Assembly (NCBI RefSeq): GCF_902459465.1
Contig: NC_047081.1
Span: 4,431,883-4,495,882 of the forward strand
Direction of reading: 5' to 3'
Length of the DNA stretch: 64,000 nt
Source: Asterias rubens
Lineage: Eukaryota > Echinodermata > Asteroidea > Forcipulatida > Asteriidae
In this document: in pieces, positions 11,605 through 22,723 of the stretch
How the letters are laid out: the number at the start of each line of letters is the position of its first letter
Position numbering within the stretch: position 1 is the stretch's first letter
Position numbers and translations under genes: made by a program
Notes under the pieces: model-generated
What the model was told of the DNA's origin: nothing
Database searches by the model: none
The model's input: the letters and a program-made list of their open reading frames with translations, nothing else

Positions 11605-12004
11605 TATGAACTAGTGTTGGAACAGCATTCAAGTGCCTTTGAATTTATTTTAAACTTACTAGCTAAATTCATTCGTAGATTATCGACAAGTAGCTTTAAC
11701 ATTGAGGTTGCAACTTCAAATCCCGCTCAAGTAAGTTTATATTTCTCCTGTCAGTTACACTAACTTTTATTTTACTTCTTGGCTGAATCACAACGTTTAT
11801 GGAAGCTTCTCGAACAGTAGAATTACTTTAGTGACGATAGATTGAAAACTTGGTGCTTTCTTTTGCAAAGTGATGGACACATGTCTTGGTGGGTTTTGTT
11901 CTACAATGTTTGGTATTTGAATGTTGTGTAATGGTTCTTCGAAACTTCATCAATCGGAACCCTGACCCTCGCGTATTGTACACTTTGTCCTGATGAAATG
12001 GATT
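11605..12004. other. 3' flank of the fucosyltransferase, SINE fragment
   Basis: This holds the presumed 3' UTR. Around 11713-11740 the sequence CTTCAAATCCCGCTCAAGTA resembles the B-box part of the tRNA-derived SINE seen at 57026. No other feature is supported. Confidence 0.4.
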
Positions 12005-12381
12005 GAAGGCAGTGGGCACTTTTGGTAATTACTCAAAATAATTGTTAGCATAAAACTTACTTGGTAACAAGCAATTCGAGAGCTGTTGATAGTATATTGA
12101 ATTGAAGTACGTAGATTTCGAGAAAGAGGTAATTTCCACTAAGATATTTGAATTTGATTTCGAGACCTCAGAATTAGATTTTGAGGTCCTGAAGTCATGC
12201 ATCTGAAAGCACACAATTTCGTGTGATAAGGGTGTTTTTTCTTCTATTGTGATCTCGCAACTTCGACTACCAATTGAGTTCAAATTTTCGCAGGTTTGTC
12301 ATTTTGTGCATAATGTTGAGATACACCAAGTGAAGTGAGAAGACTGGTCTTTGACAATGACCAAAAGTGTACAGCGTCTTT
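12005..12381. mobile_element. MITE of the AAGGCAGTGGACACTATTGG family (family B)
   Basis: The left end AAGGCAGTGGGCACTTTTGG and right end CAAAAGTGTACAGCGTCTTT are imperfect inverted repeats. Internal landmarks shared with copies at 37021, 48792 and 52686 include ATTACTCAAAATAAT, CATCTGAAAGCACACAA and GAGATACACCAAGTGA. It is 377 bp and non-coding. This is the most frequent MITE family in the window. Confidence 0.85.
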
Positions 12382-12560
12382 AAAGACAGTGGACACTATT
12401 GGTAATTGTCAAAGACATAGTCTTCACAGTTGGTTTATCTCAACATATGCATAAAATAACAAACCTGTGAAAATTTGAGCTCAATCGGTCGTCGAATTTG
12501 CGAGATAATAATGAATGAAAAAAACACCCTTGTCACACGAAGTTGTGTGTTTTCTTACAC
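12382..12560. mobile_element. Half copy of MITE family B, opposite orientation
   Basis: It directly abuts the full copy at 12005-12381. It starts AAAGACAGTGGACACTATTG and runs through CTCAACATATGCATAAAATA to ACACGAAGTTGTGTG, where the family's middle should follow but does not. Confidence 0.75.
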
Positions 12561-12569
12561 TGTTAGAAC

Positions 12570-13020
12570 TTTGGGCAAAAAATTTCCCAACTTATTGCCC
12601 AACGTTGGTACAATAGTCAGCTTCAACATCTATTGGGCAATTATAGCCCAACGGTCGTTGGTCAATGTCATTGCTTATTGATTGAGCAAACGACCTACAC
12701 ACAAGTTGGGAATTTACTTCTGCCCAACCTTTGGTTTGTTTAGTACGTCCAAGGGTTGGTAATAATAAGTCTCCCAATACTTGGGTAGTAACAGTTACAC
12801 AAACGTTGTATAACCATGTTTCCTCATATATTGGTCAACCTTTTAGAATAACTGCTTAGTAGTTGGAATATGACTATGCAATAGATGGGCAACCGTGTAT
12901 CATGATAATGACCACTTGTTGGTAAATTTCCGTTCGTTTTTGTAAATTGTTGGGCACAAATCCATTACTAAAGCTCAGTCGTTGAGACTAGATTGAACCA
13001 AATTATTCATCCAACAGTTG
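12570..13020. repeat. Degenerate ~25-30 bp tandem repeat (TTGGGCAA / CCAACGTTGG)
   Basis: Motifs of the form GTTGG or TTGGGCA recur about every 21-35 bp (near 12602, 12631, 12652, 12702, 12752, 12780, 12830, 12857, 12915, 12947). The pattern is that of an old satellite. A shorter stretch of the same kind lies at 16030-16240. The two may be arms of one 3.6 kb foldback element. Confidence 0.5.
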
Positions 13021-13265
13021 AGTAATTAGCACAAACATTAATGAAAGACTTCAGAAAGTACTTCTTTGCTTTTCCTTTTTTATTTGTGAACATCAAATAA
13101 GCAATGAAACAACTTTTTTGTACAAATAAATACATACATAGGCTATATATTACTCATAAAACCGTTAAAGCTGCTGACTTAAACACCCCCCCCAGAAAAA
13201 AATCAACTGAAAAAGCCTGTTTGTTTCAAACTAAAACAGATTTTTTTGAATTTGCTTCTTTTACT

Positions 13266-14105
13266 CTCCGACTACAATATGGCTGCCTAAGGATCAACTT
13301 GTTAGGTAGCCTTATATACTTGTAAATGGGTTCAGCAGACATTGCTGCAGTGACTTTCAAAACAATGAGAGGTATTTTGTAAAGCAAAGTACTTTCTAAG
13401 CAAATACAACAAAGAACTGTCAATTATTTTGATGACTCTTGAATGACAAGTTAGACAGGGATGTACACTTTCAAAATGTAATATGTTTAATCATAACATT
13501 GTTTCATACCAAAGTTAAGAATCTGCTTCTATTACACACCAACTATAATAAGACTGCCTAAGGATCAACTTGTTAGGTAGCCTTATATAATTTTAAATGG
13601 GTTTATAGCAGATACTGCAGTGACTTTCAAAACAAAGGGAGTTATTTTGTAAAGCAAAGTACTTTCTAAGCAAAATACAAAAAAGAGTTGTCAGTTTTTT
13701 GACACTTGAATGACAAGTTAGACCAGTCAGATGTAACAGGGACTTACACCTTTAAATTGTACTAGCGGGATGCCGCGCGTGAGGAGGATTCTAGTATACA
13801 AATGTTGTAAAAGGTAATGTGGGGGCAAGGAGGTATTCTTACAGGTAATAATCATTTCGTAGGATTGGATTAGAAATTGTATTTATGATCGGTATGGAAA
13901 TTTGTCATTAATGTGGTATTTTGATAGATTAATCGTTGAGCGTGCACAACTTAGTTGTGAAACGATGTTTACTAATGAAACCTTTAAAGCTGCTAACTTA
14001 TACACATACCACCCCTCTTACACACCGACTACAATAATTATGACTTGTTAGGTAGCCTTTTATGATTTTAGATGGGTTCAGCATTACTGCAGTGACTTAC
14101 AGCAC
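13266..14105 (+). repeat. Three diverged copies of a ~280 bp repeat
   Basis: Segments starting near 13266, 13545 and 14027 share CTGCCTAAGGATCAACTTGT, TTAGGTAGCC, AATGGGTTCAGCAG and GCAGTGACTTTCAAAAC. The first two are ~279 bp apart; the third is partial. Between the second and third sits the dispersed repeat at 13766. No protein is encoded. Confidence 0.7.
13766..13960 (+). repeat. Dispersed repeat (GGATTCTAGTATACAAATG), copy 1
   Basis: About 190 bp, repeated in the same orientation at 19270-19450 with few differences. Shared motifs are TTGTAAAAGGTAATGTGGGG, TTCTTACAGGTAATAATCAT and AGGATTGGATTAGAAAT. It is non-coding and probably part of a transposon. Confidence 0.7.
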
Positions 14106-14280
14106 GTTTTTATGTGCAAGTTAAGCCCTTAGACCTCTCAGTGTGGCGGTTTCTCTCGATTGCACACCTTGCTGGGTGAGCACACACGTTTCAAAAAAGT
14201 CCATACCCCTGGCACTGAACTTGGTATTTGCAGTCCAGCACATAGTGTGCCTTGTAGAACACATCTACTGCTTTCATGAC

Positions 14281-14396
14281 TCATGCTTGTGGGAAAATAT
14301 TTCTTGACTCCAGATCAGCGCTGCCTAATGATAGCACAAAGGGCTGGGGATGAAGCTTTGTGTCATATCCTTCAGGTATTGTGGCATTATGATATC
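14281..14396 (-). CDS. SAM-domain protein, exon 3 (terminal)
   Basis: Minus-strand exon after the acceptor TTTTTATGCCACAG. Completing the split glycine from exon 2, it adds 38 codons (GYHNATIPEGYDTKLHPQPF and on to NIFPQA) and ends TGA. The phase (G|GA) matches exon 2. The segment matches no domain I know and follows the SAM part. Confidence 0.5.
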
Positions 14397-14860
14397 CTGT
14401 GGCATAAAAAGAATAATAAATAAAACTTGTTAATATCCTAAAACTCGGTTCTTAAGTCATAGCGCCTAATATTACAATCAAATGTCAAAGAAAGTGATCA
14501 TTATTATTTTATTTTACAAGAGGATAATACAGAGTTATTTTTTGAGTTATGAGAACTGTTTACAGCGCCTTGTTAGGGTTTACAAGGTGACGGCACAAAC
14601 TGAAGACGCACGAACCACGCACGAACACCAGGACAGATCCGTATACTGAGAAGAGTAACAGTAAATTACTAGAGACATGTGTGTTACTATTATTTTGTGT
14701 TGGGTTTGTAAGAATTGTAATTATTTCTGAAAACAAATGATTCATGAAATTGGGTTTTCAAAACATACTGGAGTCATTTAAATAAAACAAATTCAGATAA
14801 CAGTGACATAATAGAAGACAAAAGCAAGGCTGCTTGTTTTCAGAGAAATTCATCACTTAC

Positions 14861-14950
14861 CCGTTGAAAGTCGATGGATGATTTTGGGAATAAGTTGCAA
14901 ATTATCTGCCTCGGGCAGCACCTTCATTGCCTGCATGTCGATCTCATTAT
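14861..14950 (-). CDS. SAM-domain protein, exon 2
   Basis: A 90 bp minus-strand exon between acceptor TACAG and donor GTAAGT. It encodes DNEIDMQAMKVLPEADNLQL then IPKIIHRLS, the second half of a sterile alpha motif (the usual pattern is NEID..AL..L.E.DL..LIPKIGPR). SAM domains mediate protein-protein or RNA contacts. Phase 1 on both sides fits exons 1 and 3. The residues IIHR replace the usual IGPR, which is unusual. Confidence 0.6.
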
Positions 14951-15037
14951 CTGTATGAATTGTAAACAAAAATAAATTTAATTGCAAAGCTGTTACGCAT
15001 GGGCATAGCTATCCTATCTTATAAGTAGCTGTGTGTA

Positions 15038-15069
15038 ACCATGGAGGAATAAATTTATTCCTCCATGGT
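15038..15069. repeat. Perfect 32 bp palindrome without spacer
   Basis: The half-site ACCATGGAGGAATAAA is followed at once by its exact complement. It lies in the first intron of the SAM-domain gene. In RNA it would form a 16 bp stem only with an opened loop. Confidence 0.9.
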
Positions 15070-15870
15070 GTTACTGTGCACTGCTTCCAATACTCTTAAA
15101 ACTAGTGTCATTTTGGTAAATTTAAGGGTCCTTTTTTTTTGCTTTGATTTTTGTGTTCCCTTTTTATCAAGAAGTGGTCATTTTGTTTCCAAATTGTCAG
15201 CATCAGGGAAAAATAGGGACATACCCCGGTCCCAGGTAAAACAGTGTCACGTACCCCCACTGCTTGGTATAGGAGCCCATGCGCCCACTATTTAGGGAGA
15301 ATATAATTGGCGGTGCACATGTACCCAACCCTTGGGGAGATCAGGAACATGTAACCCAACTTTTTTAGATCAGTAAGCAAACAGTTGGGGAAGATAATAG
15401 CATGTACTCAACGTTTTGGAAGAACAGAACCGATTACACATTTTCTAAGGAGAAAATACCAAATCTTTGGAGATAATTAACAAAGTTTTCCCATTCCTTG
15501 GGAAGAAGAGGCCTACCAAACCCATGCTGTTTTAATTGCTATATACATTACATGTTCACCCAAGTTCATCTACATGTTTTATATCAAGGGATATTATCAA
15601 TCAAAGTTAATGATAAGGGGGTTAACTAAGGACACTATTGGACGTTATATATAGGCTACTACTACTACTACACAAGGGCTAGGCATGGCTCTGCGTGTGG
15701 CGTCGTGTGTGTGTTGTGTGTCGATGATGTCCCTGAATTTGCGATAACGTGCGGTAGGCCATGCATTCACAGCTCAAGCCGAGTTTTTGGACAGGCCCAC
15801 ACGTTCTTGATCTAAATCATAATAAGAACATGTACTTTTAAACTTTAGAGATACATTTTTCAATTCTCAC
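15070..15870. other. Intron 1 of the SAM-domain gene, no further feature
   Basis: Contains a short (CTA)n run at 15657-15671 and GT-rich DNA near 15700. No mobile element with clear ends is seen. Confidence 0.4.
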
Positions 15871-15943
15871 CTCAGAAAACGTCCGTTAGGGAGCTAACGC
15901 CACACTCCTCCATTAATCTCAACACTTGGTGGTCAGCCATCAT
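15871..15943 (-). CDS. SAM-domain protein, exon 1, with in-frame TGA
   Basis: Minus-strand exon starting ATGATGGCTGAC, encoding MMADHQVLRLMEECGVSSLT then DVF, the first helix of a SAM-like fold. The donor is CTGAG|GTGAGA. Read in the phase that joins exon 2, the last full codon is TGA (15874-15872), so the frame is VF-stop-DNEID. Either this allele is a pseudogene, the true donor differs, or the protein is only 23 residues. The upstream region is CpG-containing, as expected for a promoter. The full product would be ~95 residues. Confidence 0.5.
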
Positions 15944-16029
15944 CGACGTCGCGCTATAACTTTCATGACTTGGTAATGAGCGTGTGTGCGCACGACATCA
16001 AACTTCACAACAAAATGGTTAACGTCACA

Positions 16030-16240
16030 CTATTCACGCCATAATGCCCATCTGCCAGGAGTGTTTCTCCAATTTCTACCCAGCAATTCGTGGTTGGATA
16101 GATCTAATAAACAATACCAATTAATTGGACAATGTTTATCCAACAATTGTTGTTTAAACTATACTCAACGTTGGTAACTTTTTTATCTTAACCAACCCTA
16201 AAGTTTACTCAATAGTTGAACAAAAATTTACCAACAAATC
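16030..16240. repeat. Degenerate TTGG/CCAAC repeat, second block
   Basis: Motifs CAATTAATTGGACAATG, CCAACAATTGTTG, CTCAACGTTGGTAAC and ACCAACCC recur at ~25-30 bp, resembling 12570-13020. Both strands look alike because the motif is near-palindromic, so arm orientation cannot be fixed by eye. Confidence 0.45.
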
Positions 16241-16482
16241 ACAAATGGCGTTTACCCGGCGATATTTTGCCCAGCTCTTTTAACAGTGTAGGTCTTAGCT
16301 GGTTCCGCGCTTCAACTGGACTTGGCAGAGACTCTGTCTTGGGAGGTCGACATCAGATTGGCTCCGAAGTCCAAGAAGTGACTCTGACGAATTCCAGGAA
16401 GACGACGAAGGGTGGTTGAGAGCGGGACTGGCAAAAAGTTGAACCGGGTCAACTTCCCAAGCGAGGCCTGTGGGCTAGTCTG

Positions 16483-16622
16483 TATCAACAGAGCACGTGG
16501 TAAAGATGCAAGATTAGGAACGTACTTAGGGAAGTAACAAATGTTCCAAACAAAATCTACGCAAAGTGTAACTATCTAAACACTTTCAAGAAGTCTTCCT
16601 TGCATTAGGCCGATTTTCGCTC
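16483..16622 (+). repeat. Direct repeat pair, copy 1
   Basis: It runs from GTATCAACAGAGCACGTGGT to GGCCGATTTTCGCTCT and recurs at 17321-17472 with a few small insertions. The 840 bp between shows no coding domain. The pair could be a local tandem duplication or short terminal repeats of an element. The sequence before it (16241-16482) is GC-richer but unrecognised. Confidence 0.7.
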
Positions 16623-17320
16623 TATTAAAAGTCTTAACTCATCATAAACTAATTCAACTATAACTTACACAAATATAAAGAACATACAACTAAATATAAA
16701 ACGAACACTCTTCCAGTGCATACTGACAACCTTCATGAAACTTAAACATAAGGGAACGATAAGAAACTTCTGTGCGTGCATGTGTACAACACGTTAGTGG
16801 TCAATCCAGATCAAAGGTCACAACTGTTTACGTGCGTAACAGCAAACAGTCGTCTAGCCTACTTAAATGGAAAGGAATGTGCTCGGACATCTTCAAGTGT
16901 GAAAAGGGGTTATCTAAGGACAATGCTTGTCCAGCACAACTAAAGTTACGTATTGCCATGGTATTGCTTAGCAAAAATGTAGGAACATGGAAGGCGCTAT
17001 GAGTGAAATCACGGTATATAAAGTAACAGGTGTAATCATGTCGGCAATAGAAAGTAAGAGGAATATACGATTAAATAGACGGAACTCCTAAAGCTTTTCC
17101 GTACACATGATAAACAACAAAAAGGATTACACAATAAAACACTCAAGGAATTTATACATCTTAGCAGCATTGTTCGAACAATCAACATAATGGTTTAAAC
17201 TCATATTGAACTGTACCATCCATCTTGAGTCTTACTCCAACTACCTTGTCGAACAAATCTTTCAAACGGCAAATGCACAAGTGATAAATCTTATGAAAGA
17301 AATAATCAAAGCTTACCTGT

Positions 17321-17472
17321 ATCAACAGAGCACGTGGTAAAGATGCAAGAAGGGGATTTAGGAACGTACTTAGGGAAGTAACAAAATAATGTTCCAAACA
17401 AAATCTACGCAAAGTGTAACTATCTAAACACTTTCAAGAAGTCTTCCTTGCATTAGGCCGATTTTCGCTCTG
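17321..17472 (+). repeat. Direct repeat pair, copy 2
   Basis: Second copy of the 16483-16622 repeat, with extra bases AGGGGATTT and AATA relative to the first. Confidence 0.7.
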
Positions 17473-19269
17473 AGGATCCAGAGGAAAACGAGCCAGGATA
17501 TACCAAGCTGGTCACGCACTCGGACAGGAAAGTTAAACTATGATTGGCCAGAAATATTAAAACAATAACATTCTGGTTGGGCTTGACCAATGAGAAAAGA
17601 ACTAGTGGCCTAAGTTCTTAAGAAAACGTGTGGGCAGCTAAAGACAATCAAATCCGGGCACAATGCAAGGAAACTACTGACCTTGCAACAGTCATTGCAA
17701 CATAGCCTTACGTCATGTCCCTGGGGGCAACCAACTGCTATGTCTTATGGTCAAGGAATTCCTGGACAGTGACTCTGGCCACTCCTCTCAAGGATGTGGT
17801 ACTATAAACAAATGTTTCTCAGAATTATAAAACTAAGAGAAAATAACACCCACACAGGAGGTGAAAGTTGAAACAATGACTCTATAATAAACTTAAGAAT
17901 CCTCGTTGGACAACTTAAACTAAATAAAATAATCTTCGTCGGACTATTAACTAAAGAAAGAATTCTTCGTCGGACTAATACAAATTATGTTATAATATGC
18001 AATTTATAACAGAGTCCGACATATTTAAACATATTTATGATGGAAAGTTGGTTGTAAGGGGTTTTCTGACACGTACAATTTGATGGTCATGGTTTTAAAG
18101 GTCTATGACGTCATCATAGTCCTGAATCGTGATTGGTCGGCAAGAGTTTAATAACTACTATAATATGCGTTTTGTTCATTTTTTTTCTTCAATTAAACGT
18201 AAGCATATCAAAGAAACAGTTGGTGAACCAATTTTTGCGATGCAAAGTGTTTTCATAAGGGTTTCTAAAAGCGGTACTCATAAATGGTGGTCTTTCTTTG
18301 ATGCTGAACAGAGAAATATGACCGTTGACACACGCACGAGTCGTTACAGGTGGTTGAGTCAAAACAGGCGTTTATCATAGGGGTTTACAACTTCAAAATT
18401 GAATAATTTCCAAAGTCGCAAAAAGTCGCAACCAAATTTGGTTATAGACTGTTCCTGAAGGTTCAGGCTACTGAAAAAAAGTTAGAATTAAAGGGGCAAT
18501 CGGCGGCATTTTATACTTCCTATGTCTCTGATTGAAATGAATGAAAATTAAGAGACATTTTATGGGATTCATCAGACCTTTTCAAACAGTAAACAGAAAT
18601 TAAACTAATTATTAATGTAATTTTCATGAAATATAGACTATAAACAACCATCGACACGGTTTTCATGGCATTATCTTTTATGAGCCGTTCAGGGCAGCAA
18701 GTTAAAATACCCATTAAGTGCAACGGTTTTGCCGCACTTTTTTACCATTTTGTGTCTAAATGAAGTCATAACCCGAATTTTGAAGAGATTTTTTCATTAA
18801 TCCTTTCTTTTAACATACCCCTGGACTATTAAGAACAATAACAAAATGGAAGTACTGATTTTTGAAACAATCACCAGTTGCCTATTTTGGCGCAGTTTGA
18901 CCTTGACCTGGCCCACTGTGCGCTATGTGACAGGAAAGTCACACAAAATGTAAAAATATGCTATGATATTTCCGTGAAACACCACAAACGGTACATGAAA
19001 ACGTGTATATTATTCACAATTCTTGTCTCAACTTTACACGTAGGCAGTGGGGCAGACTGACGGTATATAACACCTTCTGTATAAAGATCTAATCCTGCTC
19101 GTTAATCGGCCGTCCAGCTGGAGGTCTCCTATCTTTTTCCACTGGTCAGACAGGGGCATTGTCAGAGTATTCCTTTGTTACTCTGCGGTTTTGCCGGTCG
19201 TTCGAGCTCCTTGTCTTCCTTCCTCCATGATAGAACGCACCCTTAGCATTTACTAATGGGATTTCGCGC
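17473..19269. other. No gene seen
   Basis: Unique-looking AT-rich sequence. The longest open frames (for example 18129-18380 on +) show no recognisable domain and no splice context. TTCGTCGGACTA-like motifs repeat loosely at 17900-17980. Confidence 0.4.
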
Positions 19270-19450
19270 TTCGCTCGGCACCCCGCTAGATGGGGAGGAT
19301 TCTAGTATACAAATGTTGTAAAAGGTAATGTGGGGGTAAGGGAGGTATTCTTACAGGTAATAATCATTTCGTAGGATTGGATTAGAAATTATGTTTATAA
19401 TCGGTATGTAAAATTGTCATTAATGTTGTATTTTGATAAACTGTTGAGCG
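19270..19450 (+). repeat. Dispersed repeat (GGATTCTAGTATACAAATG), copy 2
   Basis: Second copy of the repeat at 13766-13960. Both copies are preceded by CpG-containing sequence with CGC(G/T)-rich motifs just before GAGGATTCTAG. Confidence 0.7.
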
Positions 19451-20561
19451 TCACCTTCTCTCTCGCGTTCTCCAACTGAAGGAATTTGTGTTTGTTTCTG
19501 GAATTGAGCTTTAATATTGGGGATGGGTATACTTGGCAATGATGGTACTTGGCATGCTATGTAGGTTATTTCGTGATATTTTAGTGTTGATCGAGTTGGC
19601 CAACGCATTACCCGTATATGTGGATTATTTTTCGCCTCTTTTACATATAGTTTTAATTCAATCGGCTTTTGTCATTGTATCAATTTTGTTCACTGCACTG
19701 AGTATTTCCCAGCTAAGATGCCTGTAAGGGTAATAATGCTTAGTCGACTAAAAAATATATAGCACGTACACTGCTCTATCGACACACTACACTTATTTTA
19801 TTGTGTTGAGCGCATAGTATAATTCAGTTACACTTGGCAAAATGTACATCCTGAGTCCCGCCCAAACTGCTTTCATATTTACGAACTTTGTGAAACATTT
19901 GCCTCGTTATTCTGAGAGTTTGTACTTCCAGTTTGGTTAATTTGTATGGAGATGGGCCAATCAGACAATTGTACAACACGATGAATTTGGAATCAGCAGT
20001 GGTATTTGGTTCCCTCCGCAACAAATCCATAGTCACCGATAGCCACGGATCTGAGTGGTCTATGTGTGGTCTCCCCCCTCAACAATAATCACCGCTGCCA
20101 ATAGCAGAGGAGATATCCGACTAAAAAAAGCTTGTGTGAAAGTGGTACCCTCCTTTAAAACAAACTCATAATCACAGCCACTCAATAGCCGCGGGGAGTA
20201 ATATCTGACTGAAAAGGAAGAAGTTCTGGTAAACAGCAGACAAAAAAACGCGCCAGTTGGCATGGAATGGACTTTAACGACAAAGTCAATTTCTGCAAAA
20301 TTGTATGGAAAATAAATACATTTAATGATTGGTTGCTATAACTGTGGAATGATTTTTGGTTTGTTTCCAATAACGTGTAAACGATTTTAGAAACTAAGGC
20401 CCCATTCATCGTGATTTATCGAGCGTACGTGTCCAACGACGCATACAAAGTTGTCGGAGCACCAAATAAAACGAGTTTTCGGAACATGCTGTGCAACAGA
20501 TATCTAATCTATTGTTTTTACCACCGCTTTTGGGGAGTAACAGAGCGTCGGCCTGACTAAT

Positions 20562-20593
20562 TAGGTGTTCGTGCATTTCAGCACGAACACCTA
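20562..20593. repeat. 13 bp stem-loop TAGGTGTTCGTGC
   Basis: The arm TAGGTGTTCGTGC, a 6 bp loop ATTTCA, and the exact complement GCACGAACACCTA. It is followed by a T/C-rich run, and 170 bp later by a TGACGTCATGATGACGTCA palindrome with TTAGGTGTC. This looks like a transposon terminus rather than a bacterial-type terminator. Confidence 0.75.
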
Positions 20594-20934
20594 TTGTTAT
20601 TGCTCTGTTTTTTTTCTTCTCCATCTTCCTTCTTCTTCACCGTCAACTCTTCTCTACAGCATACTCAAGATTCAAGCCAAACTGAACCTCGAAACTCATC
20701 AGACAATTGAACCTCAATACGAAGACGGCACAGTTTTCATTACGTCATGATGACGTCATTAGGTGTCAAATTACAAGGTTTTTAAAGTTGAAAAGGGACC
20801 ATTTTCGTTTTTTATCATCTATACGTCAAAAGAAAGAACTCAAAAGACATCACCAACGCTACCAAGTGTGACCTCATTTGACAGTACCTTCCGGTTCAAA
20901 ACGGAAGTTGAAACTTTATATTTGAAAAAAATCA

Positions 20935-21073
20935 TAATCAAAAGGTAAAGCATTTCATGGATAAATTCTTCAAGAGAAGTCTTTTACCATTACTTTCTGT
21001 AAACCCTGTTAGTTATTTGTAAATCTGTGAACTTTTATTTTTGTTTCTGTTCCGAAAGTATATAATGGCTTTA
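20935..21073. mobile_element. Fragment of the MITE family at 48062
   Basis: Shares AAGCATTTCATGGATAA, AAGAGAAGTCTTTTACCATT, GTTATTTGTAAATCTGTGAA and a terminal ATGGCTTTAA with the right half of 48062-48430. The left half is absent. Confidence 0.75.
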
Positions 21074-21607
21074 ATGCAGAACGGATTTGGCAATGTTCAT
21101 CCTGAGTCCTGACCAAACTGCGTTCTAACAATTATTGTGTTGCTTCTGAGAACTTTGACCAATGGAATGTTCGTTTACAGCTTCAAAACAGCCGTTGATG
21201 TTTCACAAAGTTCGTAACTATGAAAGCATACTATTCTTAAACGGTAACTTCATGTACCCTTTTGAAGGTTTGGTTTAACTGGCAAAATCTAATGAAAAGA
21301 ATCAGTATTATGTATTCACTTTCTTCTTTTCTGTGTGTGTGAGCGATGACATACAATTTTATGGACTGTATACCAGCAATGGTACAGGGTTAAATGGAAA
21401 AATAAAGTTATACACAACAACCGGGTTGCTGTTTGATGCGTTTAAAAAATGCTGGAAAATTGGGTAGGCCTACATGAGTGACTTAATTATAATGAACACA
21501 TCTGTAACAGACGTTTTTTTTTTTTTTCTCATAAAACCTTAATATTTTTTATTTAACACACGAAATTAAACCCCCTGTACAAAATGGTACATACACAATG
21601 CCAATGG

Positions 21608-21968
21608 GTGCGTTCGTTTAGCTTCCCTGGGTCAACCCCGGTGTGTGGCGTTTTTTTTTTTTCCCTCGGGGTCGACCCAGGGGAGCTAAACGAACGCACG
21701 CAATGGGTGCGTTCGTTTAGCTTCCGTGGGTCTTCTCCGCGGTGCTCACTCGGGTTAGCCCCTGACATTTACAAGAGCTAAACGAACGACCACTCACCGC
21801 TGCCTTTCGTAGTGACGTCGTTTACCTGGGGCCAGCCCCCAAGTGACCCACTCCACAAGCAGGGCACTCGGGGCTGACCCGGGTGAGCCCCTGGAATGAC
21901 GTCAAAAGCTATTCAAACGCACCGGGGCAGACCGGGGATGACCCAGGGAAGCTAAACGAACGCACTTT
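21608..21968. mobile_element. Nested foldback MITE (TIR GTGCGTTCGTTTAGCTTCC)
   Basis: Four copies of the terminus GTGCGTTCGTTTAGCT occur here in alternating orientation: 21608-21699 is a compact palindrome around a T tract, and further ends lie near 21710, 21775 and 21950. Motifs GGGTCGACCC and GACGTC recur. It appears to be one MITE interrupted by another of the same family. Confidence 0.7.
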
Positions 21969-22317
21969 TACCCCTCTGGGAAACATCAATGAGTCACTCT
22001 GGAAATGGGAGTCCGAGGTTGCCACCCACTTCAAACCTAAAGAGGTGGCTCTGTGTGCAGCCTACGGCTTCCCCCCTTAGACCAACAGGTGGCCCATCCA
22101 TATCAAAACCAGACAACCACACACGTAAGGAGATATCGCTCGTGACTCCAACCAATCAGACAACTCGTAAGAGGGAGTTCGGACGGTCAGGGTTTTGTAG
22201 ACTTGCAACCCGACGTCTGAAACGACTCAACCGTGTTGAATTCCACAAGGATGCCATGCCACTGGACCTTCTAATTTCAATCCAAGATGGCGCGGGTTAC
22301 GGCTTTAATAGTGGATG
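21969..22317. other. Open frame between foldback elements, function unsupported
   Basis: A + frame stays open from 21989 through 22483, but it runs on into the MITE at 22318 and has no recognisable domain. An alternative + frame is also open to 22080. I see no reliable gene. Confidence 0.3.
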
Positions 22318-22716
22318 CATTCGATTAGCTTCCCTGGGTCGACCCCGATGTGGCGTATTTTATTTTTTTCCAGGACGAACGTGGGCACACAATTTTGTTT
22401 CGCCTATTTTGTTTTCTAGTACAAACGTGTGCAGATATTTACCCACGCTCCACCTGGAAAAAAACAGACTCATCATCACGTGAGCCTTCTCGTCGTGACG
22501 TCAGTGCACCTCTGGTCAGCCCCAAGTGACCCTATCCACAACCGGGGCTCTTGAGGCTGGCCCGAGGTGCACTGACGTCACCACGGGAAGGCTCACGTGA
22601 TGATTTTTTTTTTTTTTTTTTTTTCCAGGTTCGAGGGGACGAACGTGTGGTAATTGTGTGCCCACTTTCGTCCTGGAAAAAAAATAAAATACGCCACATC
22701 GGGGTCGACCCAGGGA
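22318..22716. mobile_element. Palindromic MITE truncated by the DIRS element
   Basis: The left end TTAGCTTCCCTGGGTCGACC is mirrored on the right by GGGGTCGACCCAGGGAA, after which the expected GCTAA tip is replaced by DIRS sequence. Inside, CACGTGAGCCTTC and TGACGTCAGTGCACCTC are exactly mirrored around ~22536. It carries a T tract at 22602-22625. Confidence 0.75.
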
Positions 22717-22723
22717 AAAATAG

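Larger units (their letters stand above)
19840..21240. mobile_element. Probable degraded composite element with partly inverted ends
   Basis: The left end has ATGTACATCCTGAGTCCCGC and CTTTCATATTTACGAACTTT. Near 21100-21230 the related ATGTTCATCCTGAGTCCTGA appears in direct orientation, and AAAGTTCGTAACTATGAAAG in inverted orientation. A hairpin at 20562 and a MITE fragment at 20935 lie inside. The limits are uncertain. Confidence 0.35.

Noticed and set aside
18129..18380. Plus-strand 83-codon frame
   Set aside because: No domain, no splice context and no neighbour support.
20562..20600. Intrinsic (bacterial-type) terminator
   Set aside because: The stem-loop with a following T/C run sits in animal DNA with transposon-end features; no bacterial gene is present.
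21989..22483. 164-codon + open frame
   Set aside because: It runs into the palindromic MITE at 22318 and has no domain or splice signals.
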